Source of the DNA: Burkholderia sp. 4M9327F10 | GTDB lineage: Bacteria; Pseudomonadota; Gammaproteobacteria; Burkholderiales; Burkholderiaceae | DNA length: 64,000 bases | Assembly: GCF_005503145.1 (NCBI RefSeq) | Contig: NZ_SCNV01000016.1 | Span: 62,001-126,000, forward strand | Direction of reading: 5' to 3' | Part shown: piece after piece, positions 43,746 to 51,634 of the stretch | Layout of the letters: the number at the start of each line of letters is the position of its first letter | Numbering within the stretch: the stretch's first letter is position 1 | Notes under the pieces: generated by a model | What the model saw: the letters and a program-made list of their open reading frames with translations, nothing else | Database searches by the model: none | What the model was told of the DNA's origin: nothing | Translations under genes and position numbers: made by a program

Positions 43746-44894
43746 ATGACCCAACACCCTACGCAACACCCCACTCAGGCGCCGACCATCACCTGGCCCG
43801 AAGCCGACGGCCCGCGCACCGCGCGCTGGCGCTCCGAAGCGGCGGTACCACCGCCCAAGCGCGTCATCGTAGCGGACGACCGCACCACGGCAGATAGCGC
43901 CTATCGCCTCGCCTGCGAAGGCACGGCACTCCTATGGCAAGGCGACTTCCAGAATGCCCGTCAGCTTTTGCAGGCGGTGACGCGTCGCGTCGAGCGCAAG
44001 CCGCGCAAGCAGGCCGAGACGCTGATCGACGCCTTCAATTTCCATCGCCAGGCGCAGTCGCAACGCGCACGCACGCTGGGCATGATCCTGATCCCGCTCG
44101 ACGCCGCCTACGCGATCCCCTTGCGCCGCGCGCCGGAAGTGGCCCAGGCCTGCGCGGAGACTTATGGCCCGCCGTCCGATGAGGCATCGGTGGTGTCGTT
44201 GCGCGAGCTGCTCGGTCTGATCGGCGCTCATGAGTGGCGTAAGAAGGGCGTGGAGATTCCCGTACTCGGCGAGCGCATTCACCCGCACTACGGCGTGTTC
44301 TCGCCGGTGCGCGGCGAATACGTCGACCTGGTGGCGCGCACACCGCTGCCGTCGCTGAACAAGGCGTTCGATATCGGCACCGGCACCGGCGTGCTCGCCG
44401 CCTTGCTGGCCAAGCGCGGTGTGAAGAAGATCGTCGCGACCGACCAGGACCCGCGTGCACTGGCTTGCGCGCAGGAAAATCTTGCACGCCTTGGTTTCGC
44501 CCAGCAGGTCGAAGTGGTCGAGGCCGATCTGTTCCCGGAAGGCCGCGCGCCGCTCGTGATCTGTAACCCGCCGTGGGTGCCGGCACGGCCGGCGTCGCCG
44601 ATCGAATACGCCATCTACGATAACGACAGCCGCATGCTGCTCGGTTTCCTGAACGGGCTGGCGGATCATCTGTCGCCGGGCGGCGAAGGCTGGCTGATTT
44701 TGTCGGATTTCGCTGAACATCTGGGTTTGCGCACCCGTCAGTTTTTGCTCGATGCCATCGAAAAAGTCGGCCTCACGGTGGTCGGCCGCGAAGATATCCG
44801 TCCACGGCATCCGAAGTCCTCGGATGAAACCGATCCACTGCATGCCGCACGCGTCGCAGAAGTGACCTCGCTGTGGCGCCTGAAGGCGCGCTAG
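43746..44894 (+). CDS. Class I SAM-dependent methyltransferase with NPPW motif
   Basis: A 382-residue protein. An N-terminal region of about 190 residues precedes a Rossmann methyltransferase domain with 'AFDIGTGTGVLAALLAKRG' (SAM site), 'IVATDQDPRALACAQENL' and 'PLVICNPPWVPA'. The N-P-P-W motif is used by enzymes that methylate planar nitrogens (glutamine, adenine, guanine), so the target may be a protein glutamine or a nucleic-acid base. Substrate not identifiable. It starts 128 bases beyond the tRNA gene and diverges from it. Confidence 0.82.
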   Translation: MTQHPTQHPTQAPTITWPEADGPRTARWRSEAAVPPPKRVIVADDRTTADSAYRLACEGTALLWQGDFQNARQLLQAVTRRVERKPRKQAETLIDAFNFHRQAQSQRARTLGMILIPLDAAYAIPLRRAPEVAQACAETYGPPSDEASVVSLRELLGLIGAHEWRKKGVEIPVLGERIHPHYGVFSPVRGEYVDLVARTPLPSLNKAFDIGTGTGVLAALLAKRGVKKIVATDQDPRALACAQENLARLGFAQQVEVVEADLFPEGRAPLVICNPPWVPARPASPIEYAIYDNDSRMLLGFLNGLADHLSPGGEGWLILSDFAEHLGLRTRQFLLDAIEKVGLTVVGREDIRPRHPKSSDETDPLHAARVAEVTSLWRLKAR

Positions 44895-44932
44895 GCGGCT
44901 GAGAGTGTGCTGGAGAGCGCGGAGAACCGCGC

Positions 44933-46243
44933 TCAGCGTCCGGTTTCAGCAAGCCAGGCCAGCACCCCGCGCCCCGCAACCAGTCCGCTCGCAAAGCACG
45001 CGGTCAGCAGATACCCGCCGGTCGGCGCTTCCCAATCGAGCATTTCGCCGGCGCAGAACGCGCCCGGCAGATGCCCGATCATCAGGTGCGTATCGAGCGT
45101 CTCAAACGGGATGCCGCCTGCGCTGCTGATCGCCTCTTCAATGGGCCGCGCACGTACGAGCTTCAAAGGCAGCGCCTTGATGGTTTGAGCGAGCAGCGTT
45201 GCATCGGTAAATGCCTCTTTCGGGAGCGCTTCGTGCAGCAACCCGAGCTTCACCCCGCCCAACCCAATGCGGCTTTGCAGATGGCTCGACATCGAGCGCG
45301 AGCCGCGCGGCCGGGTGACTTCGTCCAGCATGCGTTGTTCGCTGAGTCCCGGGGCGAGATCGAGCGTGATGGTGACCTCGCCGTCTGCCAGGATCCGCTC
45401 GCGAACCAGTGCCGATAGCGCATACACCAGACTGCCCTCGATACCCGATTCGGTTACGACGAATTCACCTTGGCGATGCTGGAGGTTGCCGTCCGTGTCG
45501 GTCAAGGTGATCGCTACGGGCTTCACCGGCTGTCCGGCGAAGCGCTCGCGGAAGTACTCGCTCCAGTTTGCGTCGAAGCCGCAATTCGCCGGGCGCAGCG
45601 GCGCAACCGGCACGCCACGCGCGCTCATCAACGGCACCCATGCTGCGTCCGAGCCGAGGCGCGGCCAGCTTGCACCGCCCAGCGCGAACACCACGGCATC
45701 GGCGCGCACCTGCTGCTCGCCAGTGGGCGTCATGAAGCGCAGTGTCTGCTGCGCGGTGCGTCGAGTGGTGTCTTCGTGCCCTACGTCCGTAGCGTTCCCG
45801 AAGTCCGGGCTTTCCCAGCCTACCCATTTGTGCCGCATGTGAAAGCGCACCCCCGCTTCCTTGAGGCGATGCAGCCAGGCGCGCAGCATCGGCGCCGCTT
45901 TCATATCGGTGGGGAACACGCGGCCTGAACTGCCGACGAAGGTTTCGACGCCGAGATCGCGTAGCCAGGCTCGCAACGAATCCGGTCCAAACGCATCGAG
46001 CAGGGGCGCAATCTGTTCGCGCCGCGCGCCGTAGCGCCCGAGAAACGGCTCGATCGATTCAGAGTGCGTGATGTTCATGCCGCCTTTGCCCGCCATCAGG
46101 AATTTGCGTCCCACTGACGGCATGGCGTCGTACACGTTGACCCGCACGCCCTGCTGGGTGGCTAGCGCTTCCGCCGCCATCAACCCGGCGGGGCCGCCGC
46201 CGATGACAGCGACACAAGCGGAATCGGGCGAGGTGGTGGACAT
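44933..46243 (-). CDS. NAD(P)/FAD-dependent flavoprotein, HI0933/BaiN-like (TIGR03862 type)
   Basis: A 436-residue flavoprotein. The N-terminal FAD fold is 'ACVAVIGGGPAGLMAAEALA', followed by 'GRKFLMAGKGGMNITHSE', 'VFALGGASWPRLGSDAAWVPLM', and the C-terminal FAD-contacting 'GAFCAGEMLDWEAPTGGYLLTACFASGLVAGRG' (in short: CAGEMLDWEAPTGGYLL). The exact reaction is unknown. MSTTSPD at 46243 is preferred; MHR at 46252 is an alternative. It is convergent with the methyltransferase gene. Confidence 0.88.
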   Translation of the reverse strand: MSTTSPDSACVAVIGGGPAGLMAAEALATQQGVRVNVYDAMPSVGRKFLMAGKGGMNITHSESIEPFLGRYGARREQIAPLLDAFGPDSLRAWLRDLGVETFVGSSGRVFPTDMKAAPMLRAWLHRLKEAGVRFHMRHKWVGWESPDFGNATDVGHEDTTRRTAQQTLRFMTPTGEQQVRADAVVFALGGASWPRLGSDAAWVPLMSARGVPVAPLRPANCGFDANWSEYFRERFAGQPVKPVAITLTDTDGNLQHRQGEFVVTESGIEGSLVYALSALVRERILADGEVTITLDLAPGLSEQRMLDEVTRPRGSRSMSSHLQSRIGLGGVKLGLLHEALPKEAFTDATLLAQTIKALPLKLVRARPIEEAISSAGGIPFETLDTHLMIGHLPGAFCAGEMLDWEAPTGGYLLTACFASGLVAGRGVLAWLAETGR

Positions 46244-46624
46244 TCGGTGCATCCAGGTCAGATGAGGGTGAGGGTGAGGGCGTGAGCAGGAGAACAGCGG
46301 TTTGCGCGGCCAGATTGCCACGGCCGGTGACGCAAAGCCCGCTATTTTCACACTGCACGCGGTTAGGCCGCAAACCTGGACCGTCCCGCTGCTGCGATGC
46401 TCGGCGAGCAGCAGATCGCATCTGCACTTGTCCGTCGCAATCGCGCTATGCAATCCACATGCGCGACCTATACTTTACGAACCCCTTCCAATGGGCGCGC
46501 TCCCGCGTCCTTTCCCAGCGCACATTCCGCTTGCTCCCTGCACTGCAGATCCGTCGACCGGTCCTACGGTCGACGTCGGCGGCTTGCGCGCATTCATTGG
46601 CGCCATTGATCTGAGGAGACTGTC
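46244..46624. other. Intergenic region between divergent flavoprotein and DUF1059 genes
   Basis: 381 bases. It contains a short G-rich direct repeat, about three copies of GTGAGG (46258-46282), next to the flavoprotein start. Nothing else is supported; promoters for both genes must lie here but no consensus pair is evident. Confidence 0.4.
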
Positions 46625-46834
46625 ATGACTCGCAAGTACATCGATTGCCGCGAATTCCCGAGCGAAATGGGTTGCTCGATCGCGCTGTCGGCCGATTCCG
46701 AAGGCGAGCTGCTCGAAGCGGCCGTGCAGCATGCCGTTACGGTTCACAAACACGCGGACTCGCCCGAACTGCGCTCGCAGTTGAGGTCACTGTTCCACGA
46801 CGGCACGCCGCCGGTCGATGCGCCCCGCGCGTGA
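46625..46834 (+). CDS. DUF1059-family small protein
   Basis: A 69-residue protein, MTRKYIDCREFPSEMGCS, matching the DUF1059 pattern: an N-terminal 'DCREFPSE..CS' and the helix 'ELLEAAVQHAVTVHKHADSPELRSQL'. Function unknown. A GAGGAG ribosome site precedes the ATG. It stands alone. Confidence 0.88.
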   Translation: MTRKYIDCREFPSEMGCSIALSADSEGELLEAAVQHAVTVHKHADSPELRSQLRSLFHDGTPPVDAPRA

Positions 46835-46896
46835 AGCATCGGCAATATCGCCAGTACCGGCGCGCCGCGAGGCCTGGACCCGCGTGACCCGGCCGA

Positions 46897-48183
46897 TCAA
46901 ACCGGCGCGCGCGCCGTCTCAGTCTCGCGACGTCCACCCGGGCTGGTCGGCAGCGGTTCGATCCGGCCCACGATCACCAGATAACTGAACGCGCCCAAAA
47001 AACAGAAGCCGCCGGCGACGATCAGCGGAATCGTGAACGAGCCCTTGGTCAAGGCGACCATCACGCCGGTAAACGTGGTGATGACGATGCCGGCCAGATT
47101 CGAGGCGAAGTTCTGAATGCCGCTGATCGACGCGACATGATCCTGGGTCGGAGCGACATCAGCCGGGAGCGACCAGATGCTGGCGGCCGCGAAAGCGAGG
47201 CTGCCGTAGGCGATGCCGAAGCACGCCAGCATCAGATACACGTTCGAGGTGAACGCCGACAACGTGATCACCGACGACATCAGCATCCCGCCCACCATGC
47301 AGGTCTTGCGTGACGCGGTGAGGCTCCAGCCGCGCCGGTAGAGCGCATCGGAGACGAAGCCGCCGAGCCAGCCGCCGGGGATCGAAATTAGCGCAGGAAT
47401 CATCCCGAGCGTGCCAAGCGATTTCAACGAGAAGCCGCGCGTCTGCACAAGGTAGCTTGGGAACCAGGTGATGAAGAAATAGATCACGAAGTTCAGGCAG
47501 AAGAAGCCCAGCATCATGCCCCACAGCGTGCGGTGGCGAAACAGCGAGGCCCAGCTTGCGCGCGGCTCGCCGCTGCGCGCTTCGCGTGGCGGCACGACGT
47601 CTGTGGCGCCGGTCATGTCGCCGTGGGCGGGGCTGCGGTAGATTGCCAGCCAGCCGACGATCCACACCGCACCGAGCAGGCCTGTGGCGATAAACGACGC
47701 TTTCCATCCAGCCGTGCTGATGATCAGCGCGACGAGCGGAATCGAGAGCGCCGAACCGACCCGCGAGCCGCTATCGAAGATGCTGGTGGCGATTGCCCGC
47801 TGCGCCGGCTTGAACCACTGAGCGACCAGTTTCGCGCAGGACGGGTACGCTCCCGCCTCGCCGATGCCGAGCATCAGCCGGCAACCGAACATCGCGCCGA
47901 CGCTGCTCGCCACCGCCGTAGCCGCCGTGAACAGTGACCACCAGCCGACAGCGAGCGGCAAGGCAATGCGCGCGCCAACCCGGTCGATAAACCAGCCGAA
48001 CGGCATTTGCATGAACGCATAGGTCCAGAAAAAGCCGCTCAGGATCAGGCCCATCTCCGCTGGCCCGATGCCGAGCGCCTTTTCGATCTGCGGTGCGGCG
48101 ACCGCGAGATTCGCCCGGTCGACGTAATTCACCGCAATCGCCAGAAAACATAGAAAGATCACGACCCAACGCATTTTCCTCAT
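46897..48183 (-). CDS. MFS transporter, anion:cation symporter (ACS) family
   Basis: A 428-residue, 12-helix permease. 'NYVDRANLAVAAPQIEKALG' after the first helix, 'GWFIDRVGARIAL' (loop 2-3 motif) and 'GIGEAGAYPSCAKLVAQWF' are typical of ACS transporters for sugar acids or organic anions such as galactonate, glucarate or phthalate. Substrate cannot be decided; no catabolic genes adjoin. An ACGTTGTTATGAGG context with GGAGACG lies before the ATG at 48183. Confidence 0.9.
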   Translation of the reverse strand: MRKMRWVVIFLCFLAIAVNYVDRANLAVAAPQIEKALGIGPAEMGLILSGFFWTYAFMQMPFGWFIDRVGARIALPLAVGWWSLFTAATAVASSVGAMFGCRLMLGIGEAGAYPSCAKLVAQWFKPAQRAIATSIFDSGSRVGSALSIPLVALIISTAGWKASFIATGLLGAVWIVGWLAIYRSPAHGDMTGATDVVPPREARSGEPRASWASLFRHRTLWGMMLGFFCLNFVIYFFITWFPSYLVQTRGFSLKSLGTLGMIPALISIPGGWLGGFVSDALYRRGWSLTASRKTCMVGGMLMSSVITLSAFTSNVYLMLACFGIAYGSLAFAAASIWSLPADVAPTQDHVASISGIQNFASNLAGIVITTFTGVMVALTKGSFTIPLIVAGGFCFLGAFSYLVIVGRIEPLPTSPGGRRETETARAPV

Positions 48184-48591
48184 AACAACGTCTCCTCCAG
48201 GGGCGGCATCCGTCGTGTGGATCATGCAGTCCGCTGCGATGCCGGCTGGCGGTGCATATGTCCTGAGCGTCCCGCTCTGCCGGCGGGATTGCATTGCGTG
48301 CATACTGAATCGGCCTGACCAGTTGCCGATAATAGGAGTGCTGTGCTCACCTGGTCAAATCCGGCCGCGCAGCAGACCGCGACGCGCAAAGACGGCCCGC
48401 CGTCCGGGCGCGAGCCGGTTCAGGCGCTCAAGGCGTTAGAGGTGCTGTGCAAGGGGACGACGGATGAAATGGCAAACGGGCACGTGCCGATTGCCGTGGA
48501 CCGTGGGGTTCAGCCAGAGAGGAGGGCGTAATCGTGCGCTAATGCACGCGGCCGCAGCGCAGGCGCCGCGACCGCGCGTCGGTTCCGGGCG
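48184..48591. other. Intergenic region with possible gene remnant
   Basis: 408 bases with no intact gene. An inverted pair TGACCAG (48316-48322) and CTGGTCA (48351-48357), 28 bases apart, could be half-sites for a regulator of the adjacent MFS gene. An open frame from about 48343 encodes 'GREPVQALKALEVLCKG', faintly like the N-terminus of IclR-type regulators, and stops at 48531; too weak to call. Confidence 0.35.
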
Positions 48592-48912
48592 TCAGCCCGG
48601 ATATTCCTCGTCGACCTTGAGTCCGGCGAGCTTGAAAATCACCCGCAGCGTTTGCGGTTTGATATCGCGCCGTGAGGCGAGCGTCGTCATCACGAAGTCC
48701 AGTACCTTGGCGTACTTGAGCATCGTGAGGCAGGTCTCCAGGTCGACGCTGCCGTCGCGCATCAACTCGGCAAGACGCAGCATCTCCACCGAGATATCGC
48801 GCGCCATTTCCAGTTCGAGTTGCTGTTTCTCCGTCCACGCGGGCGTGGCTGTCAGCTTGGCTAACAGTTCCTGAAACTTCTGTTCGGCGTTGCCGTTGGG
48901 TATCGTATCCAT
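48592..48912 (-). CDS. Small hypothetical protein
   Basis: A 106-residue protein, MDTIPNGNAEQKFQELL, predicted helical, with alternating charged and hydrophobic residues ('ISVEMLRLAELMRDGSVDLETCLTMLK'-type helices) and ending KVDEEYPG. No domain recognised, no membrane segment or signal. Codon use is native. It is not clearly in an operon. Confidence 0.68.
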   Translation of the reverse strand: MDTIPNGNAEQKFQELLAKLTATPAWTEKQQLELEMARDISVEMLRLAELMRDGSVDLETCLTMLKYAKVLDFVMTTLASRRDIKPQTLRVIFKLAGLKVDEEYPG

Positions 48913-49288
48913 TGCCGCCTCATTTTCTTCTGAGCGCGCTTCCAGTTAAGATCGCGGCGCACTGCAGGTTACGTAACGTTCGGACCCGTGTTCCGGTCCG
49001 ACCTCCCCCACACCCTTGCGGTTCACCTGATCGAGCTGGCAGCCGGCGGGGTGTTTATGTTCTCCATGCGGCCTGCCACGGGGCTTCGGCTGCATGCTTG
49101 CCTTCCTGCGCGTTTCTCGTTTCGTCGTGCTTCGCTTCGCGCACTAATTTCAGAGCAGGAAGTGTTCCAGGAAAACACGATGCGCGCTTCGGCGGCGGCG
49201 AAGAATCGGTCGCTATGCCGCGCTTTGGGTAAACTGGCAGTAACTTTTCTCTTTTTCCGTCGCCTGTCGCACGTTCGCCGTGCAATCG
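48913..49288. other. Intergenic region, divergent promoters expected
   Basis: 376 bases between the small hypothetical gene and the methyltransferase gene. It holds the palindrome GTTACGTAAC (48968-48977) and, just after, the inverted pair CGGACC/GGTCCG (48981-48986 and 48995-49000). Long open frames crossing this stretch lack family features. Confidence 0.4.
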
Positions 49289-50134
49289 ATGACGGTCCGT
49301 ACGATGTCGAGCAAAACTCACGAAATTCGCCCCAACCAATCAGTCGAACTGCTGAAGGAGCTGCATATCCTCACGCGCGACGGCAAGATGAATCAGGACA
49401 GCCGCCGCAAGCTCAAGCAGGTCTACCACCTGTTCCAGTTCATCGAACCGCTGCTGAAAGATCTGAAAGAAAGTCAGGGCGACCTGACCCTCGTCGACCA
49501 CGGCGCCGGTAAGTCCTATCTTGGTTTTATCCTGTACGACCTGTTTTTCAAGGAGCAGCAGGATAAATCGCACATCTACGGTATCGAGACGCGCGAAGAA
49601 CTCGTGGCGAGTTCGGAGGCGCTGGCGGCGCGGCTGGGCTTCAAGGGGATGTCGTTTCTGAATCTGTCGGTGGCGGAGTCGATTTCGTCAGACCGTTTGC
49701 CGGCGAAGATCGATATCGTCACGGCGCTGCACGCGTGCAACACGGCAACCGATGACGCAATTCGCTTCGCCCTGCAAAAGCACGCTAAATACATCGTGGT
49801 GGTGCCGTGCTGTCAGGCCGAAGTGGCGGGCGTGCTGCGCCAGAACAAGAGCAAGTCGCTTGGCAACGCGTTGACGGAGATCTGGCGTCACCCGTTGCAC
49901 ACGCGTGAGTTCGGCAGCCAGATCACCAACGTGCTGCGCTGTCTGCAACTCGAGGCGCACGGTTATCAGGTGAGCGTGACCGAACTGGTGGGCTGGGAGC
50001 ATTCGATGAAAAACGAACTCATCATCGCTCAATACAAGGATTTGCCGCGCCGCCGCCCGGCGGAGCGGCTCAACGAGGTGATGGATACACTCGGGATTGC
50101 TGAGTTACGCGAGCGCTTCTTTGTGGAGGCCTGA
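49289..50134 (+). CDS. SAM-dependent methyltransferase, METTL25/GSTCD-like (Methyltransf_32 type)
   Basis: A protein of about 281 residues. A helical N-terminal part ('SVELLKELHILTRDGKMNQDSRRKLKQVYHL', in short KLKQVYHLFQFI) precedes the SAM site 'LTLVDHGAGKSYLGFILYDLF', then 'IYGIETREELV', 'IVTALHACNTATDDAIRFAL' and 'YIVVVPCCQAEV'. The ALHACNTATD and VPCCQ pieces are typical of this family, where RNA methylation has been proposed. ATG codons at 49289 and 49304 (MSSKTHEIRP) are both possible; neither has a clear ribosome site. Confidence 0.82.
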   Translation: MTVRTMSSKTHEIRPNQSVELLKELHILTRDGKMNQDSRRKLKQVYHLFQFIEPLLKDLKESQGDLTLVDHGAGKSYLGFILYDLFFKEQQDKSHIYGIETREELVASSEALAARLGFKGMSFLNLSVAESISSDRLPAKIDIVTALHACNTATDDAIRFALQKHAKYIVVVPCCQAEVAGVLRQNKSKSLGNALTEIWRHPLHTREFGSQITNVLRCLQLEAHGYQVSVTELVGWEHSMKNELIIAQYKDLPRRRPAERLNEVMDTLGIAELRERFFVEA

Positions 50135-50170
50135 GGGCTCGCAGCAGTGACGCGGACCGGCGGACGGGGC

Positions 50171-50737
50171 TTACTCGCTGGCCGGCTCGCTCATCCACTT
50201 CTCCCAACCGGCCAGGCCGAGCCGCCGCAGCGTCTCCTGATTGCGCTCGTAGATATCGGCGGCGTCCGGAAACGCCTCCACGGCGCGTTCGATGCTGGCC
50301 TCGCGCAGCAGGTGCAGGATCGGATACGGGGCGCGATTCGTATAGTTTTCGATATCGTCAGCCTCGCTGCCCTCGAACTGGTACTGCGGGTGAAAGCTCG
50401 CGATCTGCAGTTCGCCTTCAAGGCGCAACTGCGCGAGCAGGCGATCCGCAAAAAACAGACAGTCGTTGTATTCGAGGAAATCGGCCAGCGCGTGCGGCAG
50501 GATCAGCAGCGTCGTGTCGATCTCGGCGGGGTCGGTCTGTTCGAGCGTTTTCAACTCCGCCTCGAGATCCATCAGAACCCCTTCCAGATCCGTCGCTTCG
50601 CTGATTGCGTAGCGGATTTGCCCCTTCACGTGCACGGCCTTGGCGAACGGGCACAGGTTCAGGCCAATGACCGCGCGGGTTAGCCAGTGGCGGGTCGACG
50701 CGAGAATGGCGGTGTGAGAGTCGAGGGAGGGTGGCAT
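50171..50737 (-). CDS. DUF1415-family protein
   Basis: A 188-residue protein. Family features are 'WLTRAVIGLNLCPFAKAVHVKGQIRYAIS', 'TTLLILPHALADFLEYNDCLFFAD' and 'ELQIASFHPQYQFEG', with the later 'PYPILHLLREASIERAV'. The conserved Cys in NLCPFA and the FHPQYQF motif are intact. Function unknown. It is convergent with the methyltransferase gene. Confidence 0.88.
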   Translation of the reverse strand: MPPSLDSHTAILASTRHWLTRAVIGLNLCPFAKAVHVKGQIRYAISEATDLEGVLMDLEAELKTLEQTDPAEIDTTLLILPHALADFLEYNDCLFFADRLLAQLRLEGELQIASFHPQYQFEGSEADDIENYTNRAPYPILHLLREASIERAVEAFPDAADIYERNQETLRRLGLAGWEKWMSEPASE

Positions 50738-50841
50738 GGCGGGAGAATGAACTAATAGGCGGGGGCAGAAACGGGGACCAGAAGCCGGGACCGGAAAGCA
50801 GGACTAAAAGCCGGAACCAAAAACGTCATTTTACGGGGCGC

Positions 50842-51486
50842 TCAGTCCCCAGCCCCAGTCTTCGTACAAGCCGCCGCAATCAGCTGCGCCGCCACCCGCG
50901 GCGCGGCCAGGATCGGCCCGCAACCGGGACCGTAGGTCTGACTCGCGGCATACACGCCTTCGATCAGCAAGCCGAGGGCGTTTGCCAATCCGGCCGGATC
51001 GTCGGCGCCGGCTTCGGTGGCGAGCGCCGTGATCCGTTCCATCAGGCGCGCCTTGTTGCCGACGACGAACTGCCGTGCCGCATGCGACGCATCCGGAAAC
51101 TCCACCGCGACATTCACAAACGGACAACCGCGATAACCGTCCACCGACGCCCGCACGGCCAGATCGTCGAAGTATTGCTGGAGCTGTTTGGCCGGTTCGC
51201 CCGGATGCTTCGCGAAACTGCTTTCGACGTAGGAGAAAAACTGTGTGTCCTTGCGCTCCAGATAGGCCAGCATGAGGTCGTCTTTCGACGAAAACTGCCG
51301 GTACAGGCTCATCTTGTTGACGCCCGCCCGCTCGACGACGGCGTCGACCCCCACGGCCCGCACGCCTTCAAGGTAGAACAGTTCGCCGGCGGCCTGCAGC
51401 AGATGCTCCTGGGCTTGCGGCCCGGCGGTTTGCGTGCGGTTACGGCGGCTGGTGGCGGCCGGCTTTGCGGTGTCGCTTTGTGACAT
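50842..51486 (-). CDS. TetR-family transcriptional regulator
   Basis: A 214-residue regulator. The N-terminal DNA-binding domain is about residues 25-75 ('LLQAAGELFYLEGVRAVGVDAVVERAGVNKMSLYRQFSSKDDLML', with helix-turn-helix ERAGVNKMSLYRQFSS). The C-terminal ligand domain has 'YRGCPFVNVAVEFPDASHAARQF', with a Cys often seen in regulators of reactive compounds. It is divergent from an MFS gene with operator-like dyads between them, so local repression of both is likely. Confidence 0.9.
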   Translation of the reverse strand: MSQSDTAKPAATSRRNRTQTAGPQAQEHLLQAAGELFYLEGVRAVGVDAVVERAGVNKMSLYRQFSSKDDLMLAYLERKDTQFFSYVESSFAKHPGEPAKQLQQYFDDLAVRASVDGYRGCPFVNVAVEFPDASHAARQFVVGNKARLMERITALATEAGADDPAGLANALGLLIEGVYAASQTYGPGCGPILAAPRVAAQLIAAACTKTGAGD

Positions 51487-51513
51487 GGTGGTTCGACGCT
51501 CGTTTATCGATGC

Positions 51514-51542
51514 TTGACATGTTACCGATCAGTAACTAACAT
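51514..51542 (+). promoter_or_regulatory. Sigma70-like promoter of the MFS gene with embedded operator
   Basis: TTGACA (51514-51519), 17 bases, then TAACAT (51537-51542) form a near-consensus promoter reading toward the MFS gene. The spacer contains TTACCGATCAGTAA (51522-51535), an imperfect dyad of TetR-operator size. A repressor bound there would block RNA polymerase directly. Confidence 0.7.
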
Positions 51543-51552
51543 CGCAACACCA

Positions 51553-51572
51553 TTGTGACAGATCTGTCACAA
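51553..51572. promoter_or_regulatory. Perfect 20-bp palindrome downstream of the MFS promoter
   Basis: TTGTGACAGATCTGTCACAA is fully palindromic and lies 10 bases past the -10, at the expected transcription start. It shares a central GATC with the dyad in the promoter spacer. TGTGA-N8-TCACA is two bases longer than a CRP site. Either a second TetR site or a site for another regulator. Confidence 0.7.
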
Positions 51573-51634
51573 GTCCTTTACGAAACACGCAATAAACGGC
51601 GGCGTCCGACGGGCGGGCGCCAATTGGAGATCCG

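Noticed and set aside
48988..49512. A 174-codon frame entering the METTL25-like gene from upstream
   Set aside because: It is out of frame with the methyltransferase and full of Arg/Pro codons typical of frame shadows.
51553..51572. The 20-bp palindrome as a CRP/FNR site
   Set aside because: The TGTGA and TCACA arms are 8 bases apart, not 6, and the position at the transcription start fits repression better.
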